Positions 46,872 through 58,322 of a DNA stretch of 64,000 bases are shown piece after piece. The translations under genes were made by a program, and so were the position numbers. The stretch comes from Celerinatantimonas diazotrophica (GTDB lineage: Bacteria > Pseudomonadota > Gammaproteobacteria > Enterobacterales > Celerinatantimonadaceae), in NCBI RefSeq assembly GCF_004339545.1, contig NZ_SMGD01000015.1:220379-284378 (forward strand), read 5' to 3'. The notes beneath the pieces were generated by a model. It was not told the DNA's origin and did no database searches. It saw only the letters and a list, made by a program, of their open reading frames with translations. The first letter of the stretch is position 1; each line of letters opens with the position of its first letter.

Positions 46872-47381
46872 GTGAAGAAAATCGTTCTAAGTGCTCTGTT
46901 AGCTGTTTCATTAATGGCTCCAGCGACGGCTGCTATGGCAGATACAAAAATTGCGACAATTAATATGCATGAAGTTTTCCAAAACTTGCCGCAAAGAGAA
47001 GCCGCAATGAAGAAATTGCAAAACGAATTTGCGGGGCGGATTAAGGAATTGCAAGGCTTAGAAAGCCAAATGAAGTCGCTCTATCAGAAGCAGCAAAAAA
47101 ATAAAGGCCTGATGAGTGCTGATGAGCAGACTAAACTTCAACGCAAATTAGCTGAGTTGCAATCTCAATTTCAGTTGAAGCGTAAAAATTATCAGGATGA
47201 CCGTCGTGAAGCCGGTGAAAAAGCGCAGAGTAAATTGATTAAAAAAATCCAGGCTGCCGTAGCTAAAATTGCTAAAAGCAAACATCTGGATTTAGTAATC
47301 CCAGTGGATGCAACTGCATTCTCAAAACCGGATATGGATATTTCCAAAGCGGTAATTGATGCAGTAAGTAAAGAAAACTAG
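46872..47381 (+). CDS. skp: Periplasmic chaperone Skp (OmpH)
   Basis: A 169-residue trimeric jellyfish-shaped chaperone that holds unfolded outer-membrane proteins for BamA. The signal peptide ends at TAAMA, followed by ADTKIATINMHEVFQ; the middle is a long charged coiled coil (KELQGLESQMKSLYQKQQKN) and the C-terminus ends in the typical short beta segment. GTG start with AGGAG 6 bases upstream. Confidence 0.95.
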   Translation: MKKIVLSALLAVSLMAPATAAMADTKIATINMHEVFQNLPQREAAMKKLQNEFAGRIKELQGLESQMKSLYQKQQKNKGLMSADEQTKLQRKLAELQSQFQLKRKNYQDDRREAGEKAQSKLIKKIQAAVAKIAKSKHLDLVIPVDATAFSKPDMDISKAVIDAVSKEN

Positions 47382-47401
47382 AAAAATAAAGAGTAGGAAC
47401 A

Positions 47402-48439
47402 ATGACTGTAACTTTAGAGCAGATAGCGCAATGGGTTGAAGGGCAGCTTCAAGGACCAACAGAAGCTGAAATCGAACAAATTGCCCCATTATCCAAAGCA
47501 GGTCCAAGTGATGTGACATTTCTTAATGACAATCGCTATCAGCATCTATTAGCTGATTGTCAGGCTGGTGTTATTTTATTAACCGAGCAGAATGCACAGT
47601 ACGCTAAAGGGGCAGTCATTGTTGTCGATGATCCATATCTGGCTTATGCCCGATTAGCTCAGCATATGGATAGCACACCTAAAAGTGCGGATTGTATTCA
47701 TCCATCAGCCGTCGTTAGTCCTGATGTTACTATGGGGCAAAACGTCAGTATCGGTGCTAACGCCGTCATCGAAGCCGGTGTCGTGCTTGGCGATGACGTA
47801 CAAATTGGCGCGAGTTGTTTTGTCGGACAAAATACTCAGATTGGTGCGGGAACTAAACTCTGGGCGAATGTGAGTGTATACCATGATGTTAAAATTGGTT
47901 GCCATTGCTTGATTCAGTCTAGTGCGGTTATTGGTTCCGATGGCTTTGGTTATGCAAATGATCGAGGAAAGTGGATTAAAATTCCACAAATTGGTCGGGT
48001 TATTTTAGGTGATCGGGTAGAGATAGGAGCATCCACTTGTATTGACCGTGGAGCACTAGAAGACACAGTGATTCATGATGGCGTGATTATTGATAACTTA
48101 TGCCAGATTGCTCATAACGTTGAGATCGGCGAAAATACCGCAATCGCCGGTTGTACGACAATGGCCGGTAGTCTGAAAGTTGGTAAATATTGCATTATTG
48201 GTGGTGCTAGTGTCTTTAATGGTCATATGGAGATCTGCGATCAGGTTCACATCTCTGGTATGTCCATGGTGATGCGTCCCATCGATAAACCGGGCGTTTA
48301 CTCTTCGGGAATTCCAGCCCAGACAAATAAAGAGTGGCGTAAAACAGCGGCTAGGGTTATGCAAATCGATCAGATGCATAAACGTATACGCGAATTAGAA
48401 CATAAACTCGCTAAGCTTGACGCCGATAACAACAAGTAA
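47402..48439 (+). CDS. lpxD: UDP-3-O-(3-hydroxyacyl)glucosamine N-acyltransferase
   Basis: A 345-residue left-handed beta-helix enzyme, third step of lipid A synthesis. The N-terminal uridine-binding domain (residues 1-100) precedes hexapeptide repeats ([20 protein letters not shown] and others), the catalytic histidine lies in [11 protein letters not shown] near residue 239, and a C-terminal helix completes the fold. It lies between skp and fabZ as in E. coli. Confidence 0.97.
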   Translation: MTVTLEQIAQWVEGQLQGPTEAEIEQIAPLSKAGPSDVTFLNDNRYQHLLADCQAGVILLTEQNAQYAKGAVIVVDDPYLAYARLAQHMDSTPKSADCIHPSAVVSPDVTMGQNVSIGANAVIEAGVVLGDDVQIGASCFVGQNTQIGAGTKLWANVSVYHDVKIGCHCLIQSSAVIGSDGFGYANDRGKWIKIPQIGRVILGDRVEIGASTCIDRGALEDTVIHDGVIIDNLCQIAHNVEIGENTAIAGCTTMAGSLKVGKYCIIGGASVFNGHMEICDQVHISGMSMVMRPIDKPGVYSSGIPAQTNKEWRKTAARVMQIDQMHKRIRELEHKLAKLDADNNK

Positions 48440-48467
48440 AAAACAAGTAAAAACAGGAAATAAGATT

Positions 48468-48923
48468 TTGACTCAGGAACTTAATCGGTTAGAAATTCAC
48501 GATATTTTAGAATTGTTGCCGCACCGTTACCCATTTTTATTAGTTGATCGTGTTCTTGATTTTGAAGTAGGCAAGTCAATGCATGCCATCAAAAATGTCA
48601 CGTTTAACGAGCCTTTCTTTCAGGGGCACTTCCCTGATCGTCCAGTTTTCCCTGGCGTGCTATTATTAGAAGCAATGGCACAGGTTACGGGAATTTTAGC
48701 GTTTAAATCAGCTGGCAAACCTCGTGAAAATGAGCTTTATTATTTTGCAGGGATTGATAAAGCGCGTTTTAAACGGCCTGTTGGTCCTGGTGATGTCATT
48801 CATTTTGAAGTTGAGTATCTGCGTGATATGCGTGGGGTAGGTAAATTCAAAGCTGTGGCCAAAGTTGATGATGAACTTGTGTGCGCTGCAGACATTATGT
48901 GTGCCCGAAGAGAGTATAAATGA
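48468..48923 (+). CDS. fabZ: 3-hydroxyacyl-ACP dehydratase FabZ
   Basis: A 151-residue hot-dog-fold dehydratase of fatty acid elongation. [18 protein letters not shown] near residue 17 has the catalytic His, and [23 protein letters not shown] near 48 the catalytic Glu and helix. A TTG start at 48468 with AGGAAA 7-8 bases upstream gives the exact E. coli length (which also begins with TTG); an earlier ATG at 48417 would overlap lpxD and is not used. The stop overlaps lpxA (ATGA). Confidence 0.95.
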   Translation: MTQELNRLEIHDILELLPHRYPFLLVDRVLDFEVGKSMHAIKNVTFNEPFFQGHFPDRPVFPGVLLLEAMAQVTGILAFKSAGKPRENELYYFAGIDKARFKRPVGPGDVIHFEVEYLRDMRGVGKFKAVAKVDDELVCAADIMCARREYK

Positions 48924-49708
48924 TCGATTCAACTGCAATGATTCACCCTACAGCCCTCATTGGTAGCGATGTCACTGTGAAATCCGGTGTACAGATAGGT
49001 GCCTATAGTGTGGTTGAAGGTGATGTAACCATTGGAGAAAATAGCTGGATTGGCTCGCATGTGGTCATAAAAGGCCGCACAACCATCGGCCGGAACAATC
49101 GCATTTATCAGTTTGCTTCTATCGGTGAAGCCTGTCAGGACCTTAAATACCGAGGTGAAGATACTGAATTAGTTATTGGGGATGACAATACTATCCGAGA
49201 AAGTGTGACGATGCATCGTGGGACCATTCAAGATAATGCTCTTACTAAAGTAGGCAGTCATAACTTATTTATGATTAATGCTCATGTTGCTCATGACTGC
49301 ATCATTGGTGATAACTGCATTTTTGCCAATAATGCGACATTAGCCGGTCATGTAACGATTGGTGATTATGTAATTTTTGGTGGATTAGCTGCAATTCACC
49401 AGTTTGGCAAAGTTGGGGCACATGCGTTTATTGGTGGATGTGCAGCGCTGAACCGCGATGTACCGCCTTATGTGATGGCAGTTGGTAACTATGCGCGCCC
49501 AGTGACAATCAACAGCGAAGGGCTGCGACGCCGTGGTTTCAGCAATGAAGCGATTAGAGCTTTGCGCCGCGCTTATAAGATCTTATACCGCGAAGGTTAT
49601 ACGGTTGAACAAGCCATTGAGCAGATGCAGACTATGAGCGATGAATTTCCTGAAGTGAAATTATTCGTCGATTTCTTAAGTAATCATGGTCGGGGTATTA
49701 TTCGGTAA
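48920..49708 (+). CDS. lpxA: UDP-N-acetylglucosamine acyltransferase
   Basis: A 262-residue hexapeptide-repeat enzyme (E. coli 262) transferring 3-hydroxyacyl from ACP to UDP-GlcNAc, the first step of lipid A. The catalytic histidine is in [11 protein letters not shown] near residue 125, with [13 protein letters not shown] near 155 and a helical C-terminus. It overlaps fabZ by four bases and lpxB by one. Confidence 0.98.
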   Translation: MIDSTAMIHPTALIGSDVTVKSGVQIGAYSVVEGDVTIGENSWIGSHVVIKGRTTIGRNNRIYQFASIGEACQDLKYRGEDTELVIGDDNTIRESVTMHRGTIQDNALTKVGSHNLFMINAHVAHDCIIGDNCIFANNATLAGHVTIGDYVIFGGLAAIHQFGKVGAHAFIGGCAALNRDVPPYVMAVGNYARPVTINSEGLRRRGFSNEAIRALRRAYKILYREGYTVEQAIEQMQTMSDEFPEVKLFVDFLSNHGRGIIR

Positions 49709-50859
49709 TGGTTAAACCCGTTTCGCGTTCTTTAACTATTGCCCTTGTCGCCGGAGAAGTCTCCGGCGATATTTTAGGTGCTGGATTAATTAAAGAGCTT
49801 AAAAATATTTATCCTGATGCTCATTTTTGCGGTATTGCGGGCCCTAAAATGCAAGCACTTGGCTGTGAAGCATTTTTTGAAATGGATGAGCTGGCAGTGA
49901 TGGGAATCGTCGAGGTTTTAGAAAAATTACCTCGTATTCTAAAGGTTCGCCGGCAATTAATTAAACGACTAAAAGCACTTAAACCTGATGTTTTTATTGG
50001 CATCGATGCACCTGATTTTAACCTGAGGGTGGAAGATAGACTCCATGCCGAAGGTATTAAAACTGTCCATTATGTGAGTCCCTCCGTTTGGGCGTGGAAA
50101 CAAAAACGTGTATTTAAAATCAAACGCGCATGTGATTTGTTGTTGGCCTTTTTACCTTTTGAAAAAGCCTTTTATGAGCGCTTTGATGTTCCTTGTGAGT
50201 TTGTGGGACACACGATGGCGGATGCAATTGATCTCGATATAGCCAAAGCGCCTGCTCGTCAAGCTTTAGGGATTCATCCTCAAGGGCCTTTATTAGCTAT
50301 TTTGCCCGGTAGTCGTAAGGCTGAAATTGAATTGCTTAGTGTGCCATTTCTTCAGGCTGTCCAAAACCTTAGTACTAAAATTGACGCTTTAGAAGTTATC
50401 GTACCGATGGTGAGTTCTGCTCGCCGTGCACAGTTTGAATCATTGTTGCAATCACATCCGGTCAGTCTTCCCGTGCATATTATTGACGGGAATGCGCGCC
50501 AAGCTATGGCGGCAAGTGATGCTATTTTATTGGCATCAGGAACGGCTGCGTTAGAAGCCATGTTGGTGAATCGTCCGATGGTTGTGGGCTATAAATTAAA
50601 ACCATTCTCTTACTGGATTGCCAAACGGCTAGTAAAAACCGATTATATTTCTTTACCAAATCTGCTGGCGGGAGAGCCATTGGTCAAAGAGTGCATCCAA
50701 GATGACTGTAATGCTGATGTGCTCAGCGCAGCTTTACTTCCTTTATTAATCGATGATCAGAGCGCCTTGCAAGCTCGATTTCGGCAGTTACATGAACAAA
50801 TTCGTTGTCAGGCGGATTACAAAGCGGCAATGGCTATTAAGCGAGTAATTGAATCATGA
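49708..50859 (+). CDS. lpxB: Lipid-A-disaccharide synthase
   Basis: A 383-residue GT-B glycosyltransferase (family GT19) joining lipid X and UDP-diacylglucosamine. [17 protein letters not shown] opens the N-terminal domain; [20 protein letters not shown] near residue 115 and [10 protein letters not shown] near 198 are hallmark motifs. It overlaps lpxA by one base and rnhB by four. Confidence 0.97.
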   Translation: MVKPVSRSLTIALVAGEVSGDILGAGLIKELKNIYPDAHFCGIAGPKMQALGCEAFFEMDELAVMGIVEVLEKLPRILKVRRQLIKRLKALKPDVFIGIDAPDFNLRVEDRLHAEGIKTVHYVSPSVWAWKQKRVFKIKRACDLLLAFLPFEKAFYERFDVPCEFVGHTMADAIDLDIAKAPARQALGIHPQGPLLAILPGSRKAEIELLSVPFLQAVQNLSTKIDALEVIVPMVSSARRAQFESLLQSHPVSLPVHIIDGNARQAMAASDAILLASGTAALEAMLVNRPMVVGYKLKPFSYWIAKRLVKTDYISLPNLLAGEPLVKECIQDDCNADVLSAALLPLLIDDQSALQARFRQLHEQIRCQADYKAAMAIKRVIES

Positions 50860-51470
50860 CATTTATCTATCCGGAAGGCTTTCAATGTGTTGCTGGTGTT
50901 GATGAGGTAGGACGTGGGCCGCTTGTGGGTGATGTGGTGACTGCTGCTGTTATTTTGGACCCGGCCAAGCCTATATCAGGGCTGAATGATTCGAAAAAAT
51001 TATCTGAGAAGAAACGTTTATCTCTGGCGATACAAATTAAAGAAAGGGCGCTGGCTTTTGCGATTGGCCGAGCGAGTCCGCAGGAGATTGATGAATTAAA
51101 TATTTTGCATGCGACAATGCTCGCGATGCAACGAGCCGTGTCAGGTTTATCATTACCACCTGACTTTGTGCTGGTTGATGGCAATCGAACGCCGAAATTT
51201 CCTTGTGCCAGTCTAGCTGTCGTTAAAGGGGATGGGTTAGTCGCCGAGATTAGCGCTGCATCTATTTTGGCTAAAGTGACGCGAGACCAAGAGATGGTTG
51301 AGCTGGATGCTTTGTATCCGCAATATCAGTTTGCTAAACACAAAGGGTATCCGACTAAAGCTCATTTAGAACTGTTAGAGAAATATGGCCCAATTGCTCA
51401 ATATCGGCGTAGCTTTAAGCCTGTTGCCCGCATTATTGGAATGATTGAGGAGCGTCACCATGCATGCTGA
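50856..51470 (+). CDS. rnhB: Ribonuclease HII
   Basis: A 204-residue RNase HII that cuts at ribonucleotides within DNA. The DEDD active site is visible: [16 protein letters not shown] (Asp, Glu near residues 15-16), the Asp in FVLVDGN near 108 and the Asp in KVTRDQEM near 145; the GRG motif follows the first pair. It overlaps lpxB (ATGA) and shares 11 bases with dnaE. Confidence 0.97.
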   Translation: MTFIYPEGFQCVAGVDEVGRGPLVGDVVTAAVILDPAKPISGLNDSKKLSEKKRLSLAIQIKERALAFAIGRASPQEIDELNILHATMLAMQRAVSGLSLPPDFVLVDGNRTPKFPCASLAVVKGDGLVAEISAASILAKVTRDQEMVELDALYPQYQFAKHKGYPTKAHLELLEKYGPIAQYRRSFKPVARIIGMIEERHHAC

Positions 51471-54400
51471 ACCACGGTTTATTCATTTAAGAATTCATAG
51501 TGACTATTCGATGGTCGATGGGCTTAAAAAAGTGAAGCCCATCGTTGGTGCCGTTGCCCAACAGCAGATGCCTGCGATGGCTCTGACCGATCAGACTAAT
51601 TTTTGTGGTGTCGTTAAATTTTATGGCGAGGCTCACAATAAAGGGATAAAACCCATTATTGGTGCTGATTTTTGGGTACACAGTGAGCCTCTGGGCGATG
51701 AATTAAGTCGCTTAGTGATTTTGGCTAAGGATAACACAGGGTATCAGAATATTACTCAGTTGATCTCCAAGGCTTATCTGCGCGGTCATTTGCAGGGGCG
51801 TCCGGTGATTGAGCGTGATTGGCTGATTGAACATCAAGAGGGGATTATCATTCTTTCTGGGGGACGAGAGGGTGATATTGGTCGGGCTTTGCTTAAAGGC
51901 AACCGGGCTATGGTCGAAGAAATTGCCGACTTTTACCGTCAATATTTTACCAATCACTTCTATATTGAGTTGATTAGAACTCACCGACCTGATGAAGAAA
52001 CTTATTTGCATATGGCCGTTGAGCTTGCCAATGAATATCAGTTTCCAGTGGTTGCAACCAATGAAGTGATGTTTTTGCAAGAGGAAGAATTTGAAGCCCA
52101 CGAAATTAGGGTAGCGATTCATGATGGGTATACTCTTGCGGATCGTCATCGGCCGAAGAATTACAGTCGTGAGCAGTTTTTACGCACAGAAGAACAAATG
52201 TGTGAACTGTTTGCTGATATTCCAGAAGCACTGGAAAACACAGTTGCTATTGCTAAACGCTGTAACGTTACCATTCGACTTGGGACTTATTTCTTGCCTG
52301 AATTCCCAACTGGAGGGCAAGAAATTGATTCGTATTTCACCGCAAAGGCCTGGAAAGGACTAGAGGAGCGACTCAAGTTTTTATTTCCGGATGAGAAAGT
52401 TCGAGCCGAAAAACGCGCTAAATATGATGCGCGTTTGCAGCGTGAGTTAGATGTTATCTTGCAAATGGGCTTTCCCGGCTATTTTCTTATTGTGATGGAA
52501 TTCATTCAGTGGAGTAAGGATCATCAAATTCCGGTTGGTCCTGGCCGCGGCTCTGGTGCTGGCTCTCTAGTTGCCTATTCACTTAAAATTACCGACTTAG
52601 ATCCACTGGCATTTGATTTGCTGTTTGAACGGTTTTTGAATCCAGAGCGTGTCTCAATGCCTGATTTCGACGTCGATTTTTGTATGGATCGTCGTGATGA
52701 AGTGATTGAACATGTAGGGGATCTATACGGCCATGATGCTGTATCGCAGATTATTACCTTCGGGACTATGGCAGCGAAAGCCGTGGTACGCGATGTGGGG
52801 CGCGTGTTAGGTCATCCTTATGGGTTTGTTGACCGAATTTCCAAACTTATTCCTCCTGATCCGGGGATGACATTGGCTAAAGCATTTGATGCTGAGCCTC
52901 GTTTGGGTGAGATTTACGAACAAGATGAAGAGGTTAAAGAGCTGATTGATATGGCTCGGATCCTTGAAGGTGTAGTTCGTAATGCGGGTAAACATGCCGG
53001 TGGAGTGGTGATTTCACCGACTACAATTACCGATTTTGCACCGCTTTATTGTGATGAAGAAGGGCATCATCCAGTCACTCAATTTGATAAGAGTGACGTG
53101 GAATATGCTGGTCTTGTGAAGTTTGACTTTTTGGGGCTGCGTACCTTAACAATTATTCAGTGGGCTGTGGATATGGCCAATGAAAAATTGCTTAAGCATG
53201 GTAAAGACCCTATTGATATTTCGTCTATTCCGCTCGACGATCATAAATCGTTTGAAGTATTAAAAGCCTATAAAACCACTGCCGTCTTCCAGCTTGAATC
53301 TCGCGGAATGAAGGACTTGATTAAGCGTCTCCAACCAGACTGTTTTGAAGATATGATTGCTTTGGTAGCTTTGTTTCGTCCTGGACCTTTGCAATCAGGG
53401 ATGGTTGATAACTTCATTGAACGTAAGCATGGTCGTGAAGAGGTCTCTTATCCTGATTCGACGTGGCAGCATGAAAGCCTGAAACCCATATTAGATCCAA
53501 CCTATGGGATTATCTTGTATCAGGAACAAGTGATGCAGATAGCCCAGGTGCTTGCCGGTTATACGTTGGGTGGGGCTGACTTGTTGCGTCGAGCAATGGG
53601 TAAAAAGAAAGCCGAAGAGATGGCTAAACAGCGTGCTGTTTTTGAAAAAGGTGCGATTGATAACGGTGTGGATGGCGAATTGGCCATGAGAATTTTCGAC
53701 TTAGTTGAAAAATTTGCCGGTTACGGTTTTAACAAATCTCATTCGGCTGCCTATGCATTAGTTTCCTACCAAACGCTGTGGATGAAAGTCCACTACCCAG
53801 CATTTTTTATGGCTGCCGTGATGTCTGCGGATATGGATAATACTGATAAAATTGTGACGTTGGTTGATGAATGTTCTAACCTTGGTTTAACAATTATTCC
53901 ACCCGATGTAAATAGTGGCGTCTATCGTTTCTCGGTGAATGATGAAAACCAGATCGTTTATGGTATTGGAGCCATAAAAGGTGTGGGTGAAGGGCCAATC
54001 GAAACAATAATTCAAGCTCGAGCAGATGGACCATTTCGTGATTTGTTTGATTTCTGTTGCAGAGTTGATCTGAAAAAAATTAACAAAAGAGTGATGGAAA
54101 AGTTGATCCTTGCCGGCGCAATGGATAAGCTCGGACCTCATCGTGCTGCTTTATTGGCCACTTTAGAGGTCGCAATTAAAGCGGCGAGTCAGCAAGCAAG
54201 TGCACAGTCTTTTGGTCAGAGCGATCTGTTTGGCGAGTTGATGCTCGAAGCTGACGTGAGTCGCCCACAGTTTGTAGATGTTGCTCGTTGGAGTGACAAA
54301 ATATGGTTAGAGGGAGAAAAAGAAACGCTGGGATTGTATCTCACGGGACACCCCATTAACCATTATATACCAGAATTGAAAAAATTCGTTTCAGGACGAT

Positions 54401-54939
54401 TGGCAGAGCTTAGACCGACCAGCCGCGATGTCACAACAATAGCTGCTGGATTGGTTATTTCCACCCGGGTCATGATAACTAAGCGGGGTTCCAAAATGGG
54501 GATTCTGCAGCTTGATGACAGAAGTGGTCGTTTGGATGTTATGCTGTTTTCTGAAGCGTTTGAACAGTATCAAGATTTAATTGAAAAAGATCGGATTTTA
54601 GTGGTCCAGGGGCAGGTTAGTTTTGACGATTTCTCCGGAGGTCTTAAAATGACAGCTCGCGAAGTAATGGATATTAGCCAAGCGCGTGAGCGTTGGGCAA
54701 ACCGTTTGGATTTAGTTTTACAAAAACAACAGACTAATGAGTCTTTTTGGCAAAGCTTTATTGAACAGGTTGACCCCTATCGCAATGGAACATGTCCGGT
54801 TACAATTCACTATATCGGTGAACATGAACAAGGGACTTACCAGTTAGGGACTGATTGGCGAGTTACTCCAACGGATGAACTAATTGAGGGGTTATCTTCT
54901 CTTTTGGGCCATCAACAGGTTTCACTAGCATATAACTGA
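51460..54939 (+). CDS. dnaE: DNA polymerase III alpha subunit
   Basis: A 1159-residue replicative polymerase (E. coli 1160). Domains: PHP (residues 1-270, starting [16 protein letters not shown]), palm with the catalytic aspartates in [16 protein letters not shown] near 400, thumb and fingers, helix-hairpin-helix region around 830, OB fold near 985-1060 ([18 protein letters not shown]) and a C-terminal tau-binding region. ATG at 51460 has GAGGAG 7 bases upstream within rnhB; an extension to 51445 is not supported. Confidence 0.98.
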   Translation: MHAEPRFIHLRIHSDYSMVDGLKKVKPIVGAVAQQQMPAMALTDQTNFCGVVKFYGEAHNKGIKPIIGADFWVHSEPLGDELSRLVILAKDNTGYQNITQLISKAYLRGHLQGRPVIERDWLIEHQEGIIILSGGREGDIGRALLKGNRAMVEEIADFYRQYFTNHFYIELIRTHRPDEETYLHMAVELANEYQFPVVATNEVMFLQEEEFEAHEIRVAIHDGYTLADRHRPKNYSREQFLRTEEQMCELFADIPEALENTVAIAKRCNVTIRLGTYFLPEFPTGGQEIDSYFTAKAWKGLEERLKFLFPDEKVRAEKRAKYDARLQRELDVILQMGFPGYFLIVMEFIQWSKDHQIPVGPGRGSGAGSLVAYSLKITDLDPLAFDLLFERFLNPERVSMPDFDVDFCMDRRDEVIEHVGDLYGHDAVSQIITFGTMAAKAVVRDVGRVLGHPYGFVDRISKLIPPDPGMTLAKAFDAEPRLGEIYEQDEEVKELIDMARILEGVVRNAGKHAGGVVISPTTITDFAPLYCDEEGHHPVTQFDKSDVEYAGLVKFDFLGLRTLTIIQWAVDMANEKLLKHGKDPIDISSIPLDDHKSFEVLKAYKTTAVFQLESRGMKDLIKRLQPDCFEDMIALVALFRPGPLQSGMVDNFIERKHGREEVSYPDSTWQHESLKPILDPTYGIILYQEQVMQIAQVLAGYTLGGADLLRRAMGKKKAEEMAKQRAVFEKGAIDNGVDGELAMRIFDLVEKFAGYGFNKSHSAAYALVSYQTLWMKVHYPAFFMAAVMSADMDNTDKIVTLVDECSNLGLTIIPPDVNSGVYRFSVNDENQIVYGIGAIKGVGEGPIETIIQARADGPFRDLFDFCCRVDLKKINKRVMEKLILAGAMDKLGPHRAALLATLEVAIKAASQQASAQSFGQSDLFGELMLEADVSRPQFVDVARWSDKIWLEGEKETLGLYLTGHPINHYIPELKKFVSGRLAELRPTSRDVTTIAAGLVISTRVMITKRGSKMGILQLDDRSGRLDVMLFSEAFEQYQDLIEKDRILVVQGQVSFDDFSGGLKMTAREVMDISQARERWANRLDLVLQKQQTNESFWQSFIEQVDPYRNGTCPVTIHYIGEHEQGTYQLGTDWRVTPTDELIEGLSSLLGHQQVSLAYN

Positions 54940-54952
54940 CAGTAAAGAGATT

Positions 54953-55909
54953 ATGAGTTTAAATTTTCTAGATTTTGAACAGCCAGTAGCTGAGCTGCAG
55001 GCCCAAATTGAAGAGCTTCGACTGGTAAATAGCGAGTCTAATATGAATGTCGATCTGGCTGAAGAAATTGCTCAGTTAGAGAAGAAACAGTTAGATCTGA
55101 CTCGTAAAATATTTAGTGGTCTGAGTGCTTGGCAGATTTCACAGTTAGCTCGTCATCCGATGCGTCCTTATACGTTAGATTATATTGAACGTATGTTTAC
55201 TGATTTTGATGAGCTCTGCGGTGATCGTGCTTATGCCGATGATAAAGCAATCGTTGGTGGGATCGCTCGATTAAATGGGCAGCCCGTGATGATTATTGGT
55301 CATCAGAAAGGACGGGAAACTAAAGAGAAAATTAAGCGTAACTTTGGGATGCCTCGTCCAGAAGGTTATCGCAAAGCATTGCGTTTGATGGAGATGGCAG
55401 AACGCTTTAAGATGCCAATTCTCACCTTTATTGACACGCCAGGAGCATATCCTGGGGTGGGCGCAGAAGAACGAGGCCAAAGTGAGGCCATTGCGCACAA
55501 TCTAATGGTGATGTCTGAGCTTAAGGTGCCTACTGTGTGCACTGTTATTGGTGAAGGTGGCTCGGGGGGCGCTTTAGCAATTGGTGTCGGAGATCGGGTG
55601 AATATGTTGCAATACAGCACTTATTCAGTGATCTCTCCAGAAGGGTGCGCTTCTATTTTATGGAAAAGTGCAGACAAAGCGCCAGTTGCCGCGGAAGCTA
55701 TGGGGATTATTGCTAGCCGTTTAAAAGAGCTGGAGCTGATTGATAGCGTGATCGAAGAGCCTTTAGGTGGGGCGCATCGGGATGTTGATAAGATTGCAGC
55801 TCGCCTTAAAGAAAAACTAGTGACTGATTTAGCCACTTTGCAGCAGCTTCCGGTCGAAAAGCTTCTAGAAGAGCGTTATAAACGATTAATGAGTTTTGGC
55901 TATTGTTAA
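54953..55909 (+). CDS. accA: Acetyl-CoA carboxylase carboxyltransferase subunit alpha
   Basis: A 318-residue alpha subunit (E. coli 319) that with AccD transfers the carboxyl group from carboxybiotin to acetyl-CoA, starting fatty acid synthesis. The crotonase-like core contains [22 protein letters not shown] near residue 160 (catalytic loop) and [15 protein letters not shown] near 200. It follows dnaE by 13 bases and is closed by a strong terminator. Confidence 0.97.
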   Translation: MSLNFLDFEQPVAELQAQIEELRLVNSESNMNVDLAEEIAQLEKKQLDLTRKIFSGLSAWQISQLARHPMRPYTLDYIERMFTDFDELCGDRAYADDKAIVGGIARLNGQPVMIIGHQKGRETKEKIKRNFGMPRPEGYRKALRLMEMAERFKMPILTFIDTPGAYPGVGAEERGQSEAIAHNLMVMSELKVPTVCTVIGEGGSGGALAIGVGDRVNMLQYSTYSVISPEGCASILWKSADKAPVAAEAMGIIASRLKELELIDSVIEEPLGGAHRDVDKIAARLKEKLVTDLATLQQLPVEKLLEERYKRLMSFGYC

Positions 55910-55924
55910 TTGTGTAGAAGTTAT

Positions 55925-55950
55925 AAAAACCCCGCAGTCGCGGGGTTTTT
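55925..55950 (+). terminator. Terminator after accA
   Basis: AAAAACCCCGC-AGTC-GCGGGGTTTTT: a GC-rich stem with five T residues, ending the long envelope/dnaE transcript. Confidence 0.95.
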
Positions 55951-56003
55951 ACGTTTATTGGTATACTTATTTTTAACTCGGACTGCTTTTTCATATCATC
56001 ATT

Positions 56004-57359
56004 ATGGCAGAAAATCTTAGTTTAGACGTTGCATCCTTTCATGATGAACTGACTCATTGTCAGGTTCAATCTCAGCCTTTGATGGTGGCATTAAGTGGCG
56101 GGGTGGATTCAGTCGTTCTTCTCCATCTTTTGTGGCAATCTCGCCAGCTTTATCCAACGCTTCAGATTAAAGCAGTACATGTTCATCACGGATTGAATTT
56201 CAGAGCGCAAGAGTGGGCTAAATTTTGTCAAAAATTATGTGCGCGTTGGGATATTCCATTAGCGGTTGAATATATTCGAGTGCCGACTGGGCCTCGATTG
56301 AGTATAGAAGAACAGGCGCGTATTAAGCGCTATCAGGTTTTTGAGCGATACACACATCAAGGATTTGTGATTGTTTGTGCTCATCATCAAAATGATCAGG
56401 CTGAAACTTTCTTTTTGAATTTAAATCGAGGCAGTGGTTTGGCTGGGTTAAGTGCCATGGGGCAAACGCGCCCTTTAGGTCAGACAGCCCTGATCCGTCC
56501 ACTGTTACATTTTAGTCGAGCGCAAATTGAAGCGTATGCCCAGTATCATCGACTAGATCATATTCATGATGACAGCAATGATGATACCCGTTATGAGCGA
56601 AACTTTATTCGTCACGAGGTGCTCCCCGTGCTCAATGAACGCTGGCCTCAGTTTAATCAGCAAGTTGCAAAAAGTAGTCAGTGGATTTGGCAAGCTCAGC
56701 AATTAAACGATGAACTGGCACAGATGGATTTAACACGATTAAGTGATGCAAAAGCACGTTTAAGCGAAAATGTGCGAGAATTATCAGCGATTCGGTTGGT
56801 CAATGTGTTGCGGTTTTGGTTAAAACAGCGCTCGGGGCGTTATCCAGCACAGGAATCTTTAGAGCAATTTATCCAACAGCTTTCAAGTGGTGAGGATCGT
56901 TCTCCTGAGATTTCGATTTGCGGTGGTATTGTGCGTCGTTATCAACACTATTGGCAGTGGGCTGAGGAACCTGTTTGTTATCAACCGGTGTCATGCGTAT
57001 GGCCTAAACCTTATAAGGCGTTAGCCTGGTCATACATGTCATTATCGATTGTTGCACATGGTCGATTACGTCCTCCAAGGAGTGATGAACAGGTTATAGT
57101 TCGTTTTCGTCACGAGGTAGGCAATTTGAAAATGCGGCCTATTGGAAGGGGGGGGAGTCGCTCTCTTAAAAAATTGCTTCAGGAGCTAGCGTTTCCCCCT
57201 TGGCTACGAAATTGCGTTCCCCTTATTTTTTATGGTGACCAGTTCGTTGCTGTGGCTGATCGCTTAATCGATGAACGATTTATTGACCCTGAGCGGCAAG
57301 GGTGGCAACTGGTTTGGCAATTTTATGCCGATACATTGCCTGGTCCGCAGCCTCAATAA
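56004..57359 (+). CDS. tilS: tRNA(Ile)-lysidine synthetase
   Basis: A 451-residue ATP-dependent enzyme that converts C34 of the tRNA-Ile CAU anticodon to lysidine, allowing AUA decoding. The PP-loop VALSGGVDSVVLLHLL lies near residue 29, with AHHQNDQAETFFLNL near 130. A TilS substrate-binding domain spans about 240-320 and a C-terminal TilS_C domain (GRGGSRSLKKLLQELAFPPW) near 388. It follows accA as in E. coli. Its last 80 bases overlap the convergent diguanylate cyclase gene. Confidence 0.96.
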   Translation: MAENLSLDVASFHDELTHCQVQSQPLMVALSGGVDSVVLLHLLWQSRQLYPTLQIKAVHVHHGLNFRAQEWAKFCQKLCARWDIPLAVEYIRVPTGPRLSIEEQARIKRYQVFERYTHQGFVIVCAHHQNDQAETFFLNLNRGSGLAGLSAMGQTRPLGQTALIRPLLHFSRAQIEAYAQYHRLDHIHDDSNDDTRYERNFIRHEVLPVLNERWPQFNQQVAKSSQWIWQAQQLNDELAQMDLTRLSDAKARLSENVRELSAIRLVNVLRFWLKQRSGRYPAQESLEQFIQQLSSGEDRSPEISICGGIVRRYQHYWQWAEEPVCYQPVSCVWPKPYKALAWSYMSLSIVAHGRLRPPRSDEQVIVRFRHEVGNLKMRPIGRGGSRSLKKLLQELAFPPWLRNCVPLIFYGDQFVAVADRLIDERFIDPERQGWQLVWQFYADTLPGPQPQ

Positions 57360-58257
57360 GATCTCTTACTTGCATGCCTGGGTGCCAATCGGCCCAACCA
57401 CTGCTAATAGAGAGTTCCATATTTGGGACAATGGCTTGCAGCGGTAACTGGTTATTGACTCGCTCTATAACATTCAGTGCTGAGCGAGGCTGGGCAGGGC
57501 AAAGTATGATCGCAAATTCATCGCCACCGTAGCGCGAGACATGATCCGTTTTGCGGCAAGCTTGCAAAAGGGTTTTGGCAATAAATTGTAAGACCTGATC
57601 ACCCGCCAGATGACCATGTTGGTCGTTAATTTGTTTAAAATTATTGACATCACATAGCAGTAGTTGCAGCCCCGTTTTAATGCGTGAATTTTGTGCGATC
57701 ATTTGTGATAAATTTTCGTCAAAATTTTGCCGATTTTTAATTCCTGTTAAGTAGTCATGGTTAAGCTGGTATTGCAACCTGTCTATGTGCTCTATTTGTG
57801 GCAAGATGACTTGGAATAATCGACAAAAACGCTTCAGAAGACTAATTTCAGACAATTGCCATGGGTGACTAGAGTAAAACAGTATTTTGCCCGAAGCGTT
57901 ATCACTCAATTGTATTTCATGAGCATAGCAATCACTATTAGTGTGACTGATATTCACATGCAATTGGTTGTGAACATTGATAAATGTTATTGAATTAAGC
58001 TTAACAAATGTTGTCAGAACCTGGGTAAACTGATCAAATAGTTCCGATAAATTCTGAGATTTTTGTAAGTGCTCTATAATCCGCAGTTGTTTATCAGCAC
58101 TCAGATTATTAGGTGGTCGCCAAGTTAATGGCGGACGCATATTCCAGCAATGCTGATTATCACTTTGGAAAGTCGCCTGAACTTTTTCTGCCATTGAAAT
58201 GCGCTCATAAAATAATTCCAGTGAAATAGAATGCAGGATCCAGACCATTGTGGACAC
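57280..58257 (-). CDS. Diguanylate cyclase with GAF-like N-terminus
   Basis: Up to 325 residues. Residues 70-165 look like a GAF-type sensory domain (weak by eye), followed by a GGDEF domain with the intact active site RYGGDEF and a RKTD inhibitory site five residues upstream, so it should synthesise c-di-GMP with product inhibition. No membrane segment. The start is uncertain: GTG 58257, ATG 58248 or ATG 58194 (MAEKVQATF), none with a good ribosome site. It lies immediately downstream of the proS terminator and overlaps tilS tail-to-tail by 80 bases. Confidence 0.88.
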   Translation of the reverse strand: MSTMVWILHSISLELFYERISMAEKVQATFQSDNQHCWNMRPPLTWRPPNNLSADKQLRIIEHLQKSQNLSELFDQFTQVLTTFVKLNSITFINVHNQLHVNISHTNSDCYAHEIQLSDNASGKILFYSSHPWQLSEISLLKRFCRLFQVILPQIEHIDRLQYQLNHDYLTGIKNRQNFDENLSQMIAQNSRIKTGLQLLLCDVNNFKQINDQHGHLAGDQVLQFIAKTLLQACRKTDHVSRYGGDEFAIILCPAQPRSALNVIERVNNQLPLQAIVPNMELSISSGWADWHPGMQVRDLIEAADQAMYRHKIAKPVATLAAQGQ

Positions 58258-58266
58258 AATATGGAC

Positions 58267-58292
58267 AAAAACCAGGCTAAGGCCTGGTTTTT
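58267..58292 (-). terminator. Terminator downstream of proS
   Basis: AAAAACCAGGC...GCCTGGTTTTT: a GC-containing stem with A/T flanks that can end minus-strand transcription from proS. It sits just upstream of the diguanylate cyclase start. Confidence 0.9.
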
Positions 58293-58322
58293 GAGCTATC
58301 AGTTATATGTTATCAGTTGTAA

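Noticed and set aside
48417..48467. Longer fabZ starting from the ATG at 48417
   Set aside because: It would overlap the lpxD 3' end, while the TTG at 48468 gives the exact family length and has AGGAAA upstream.
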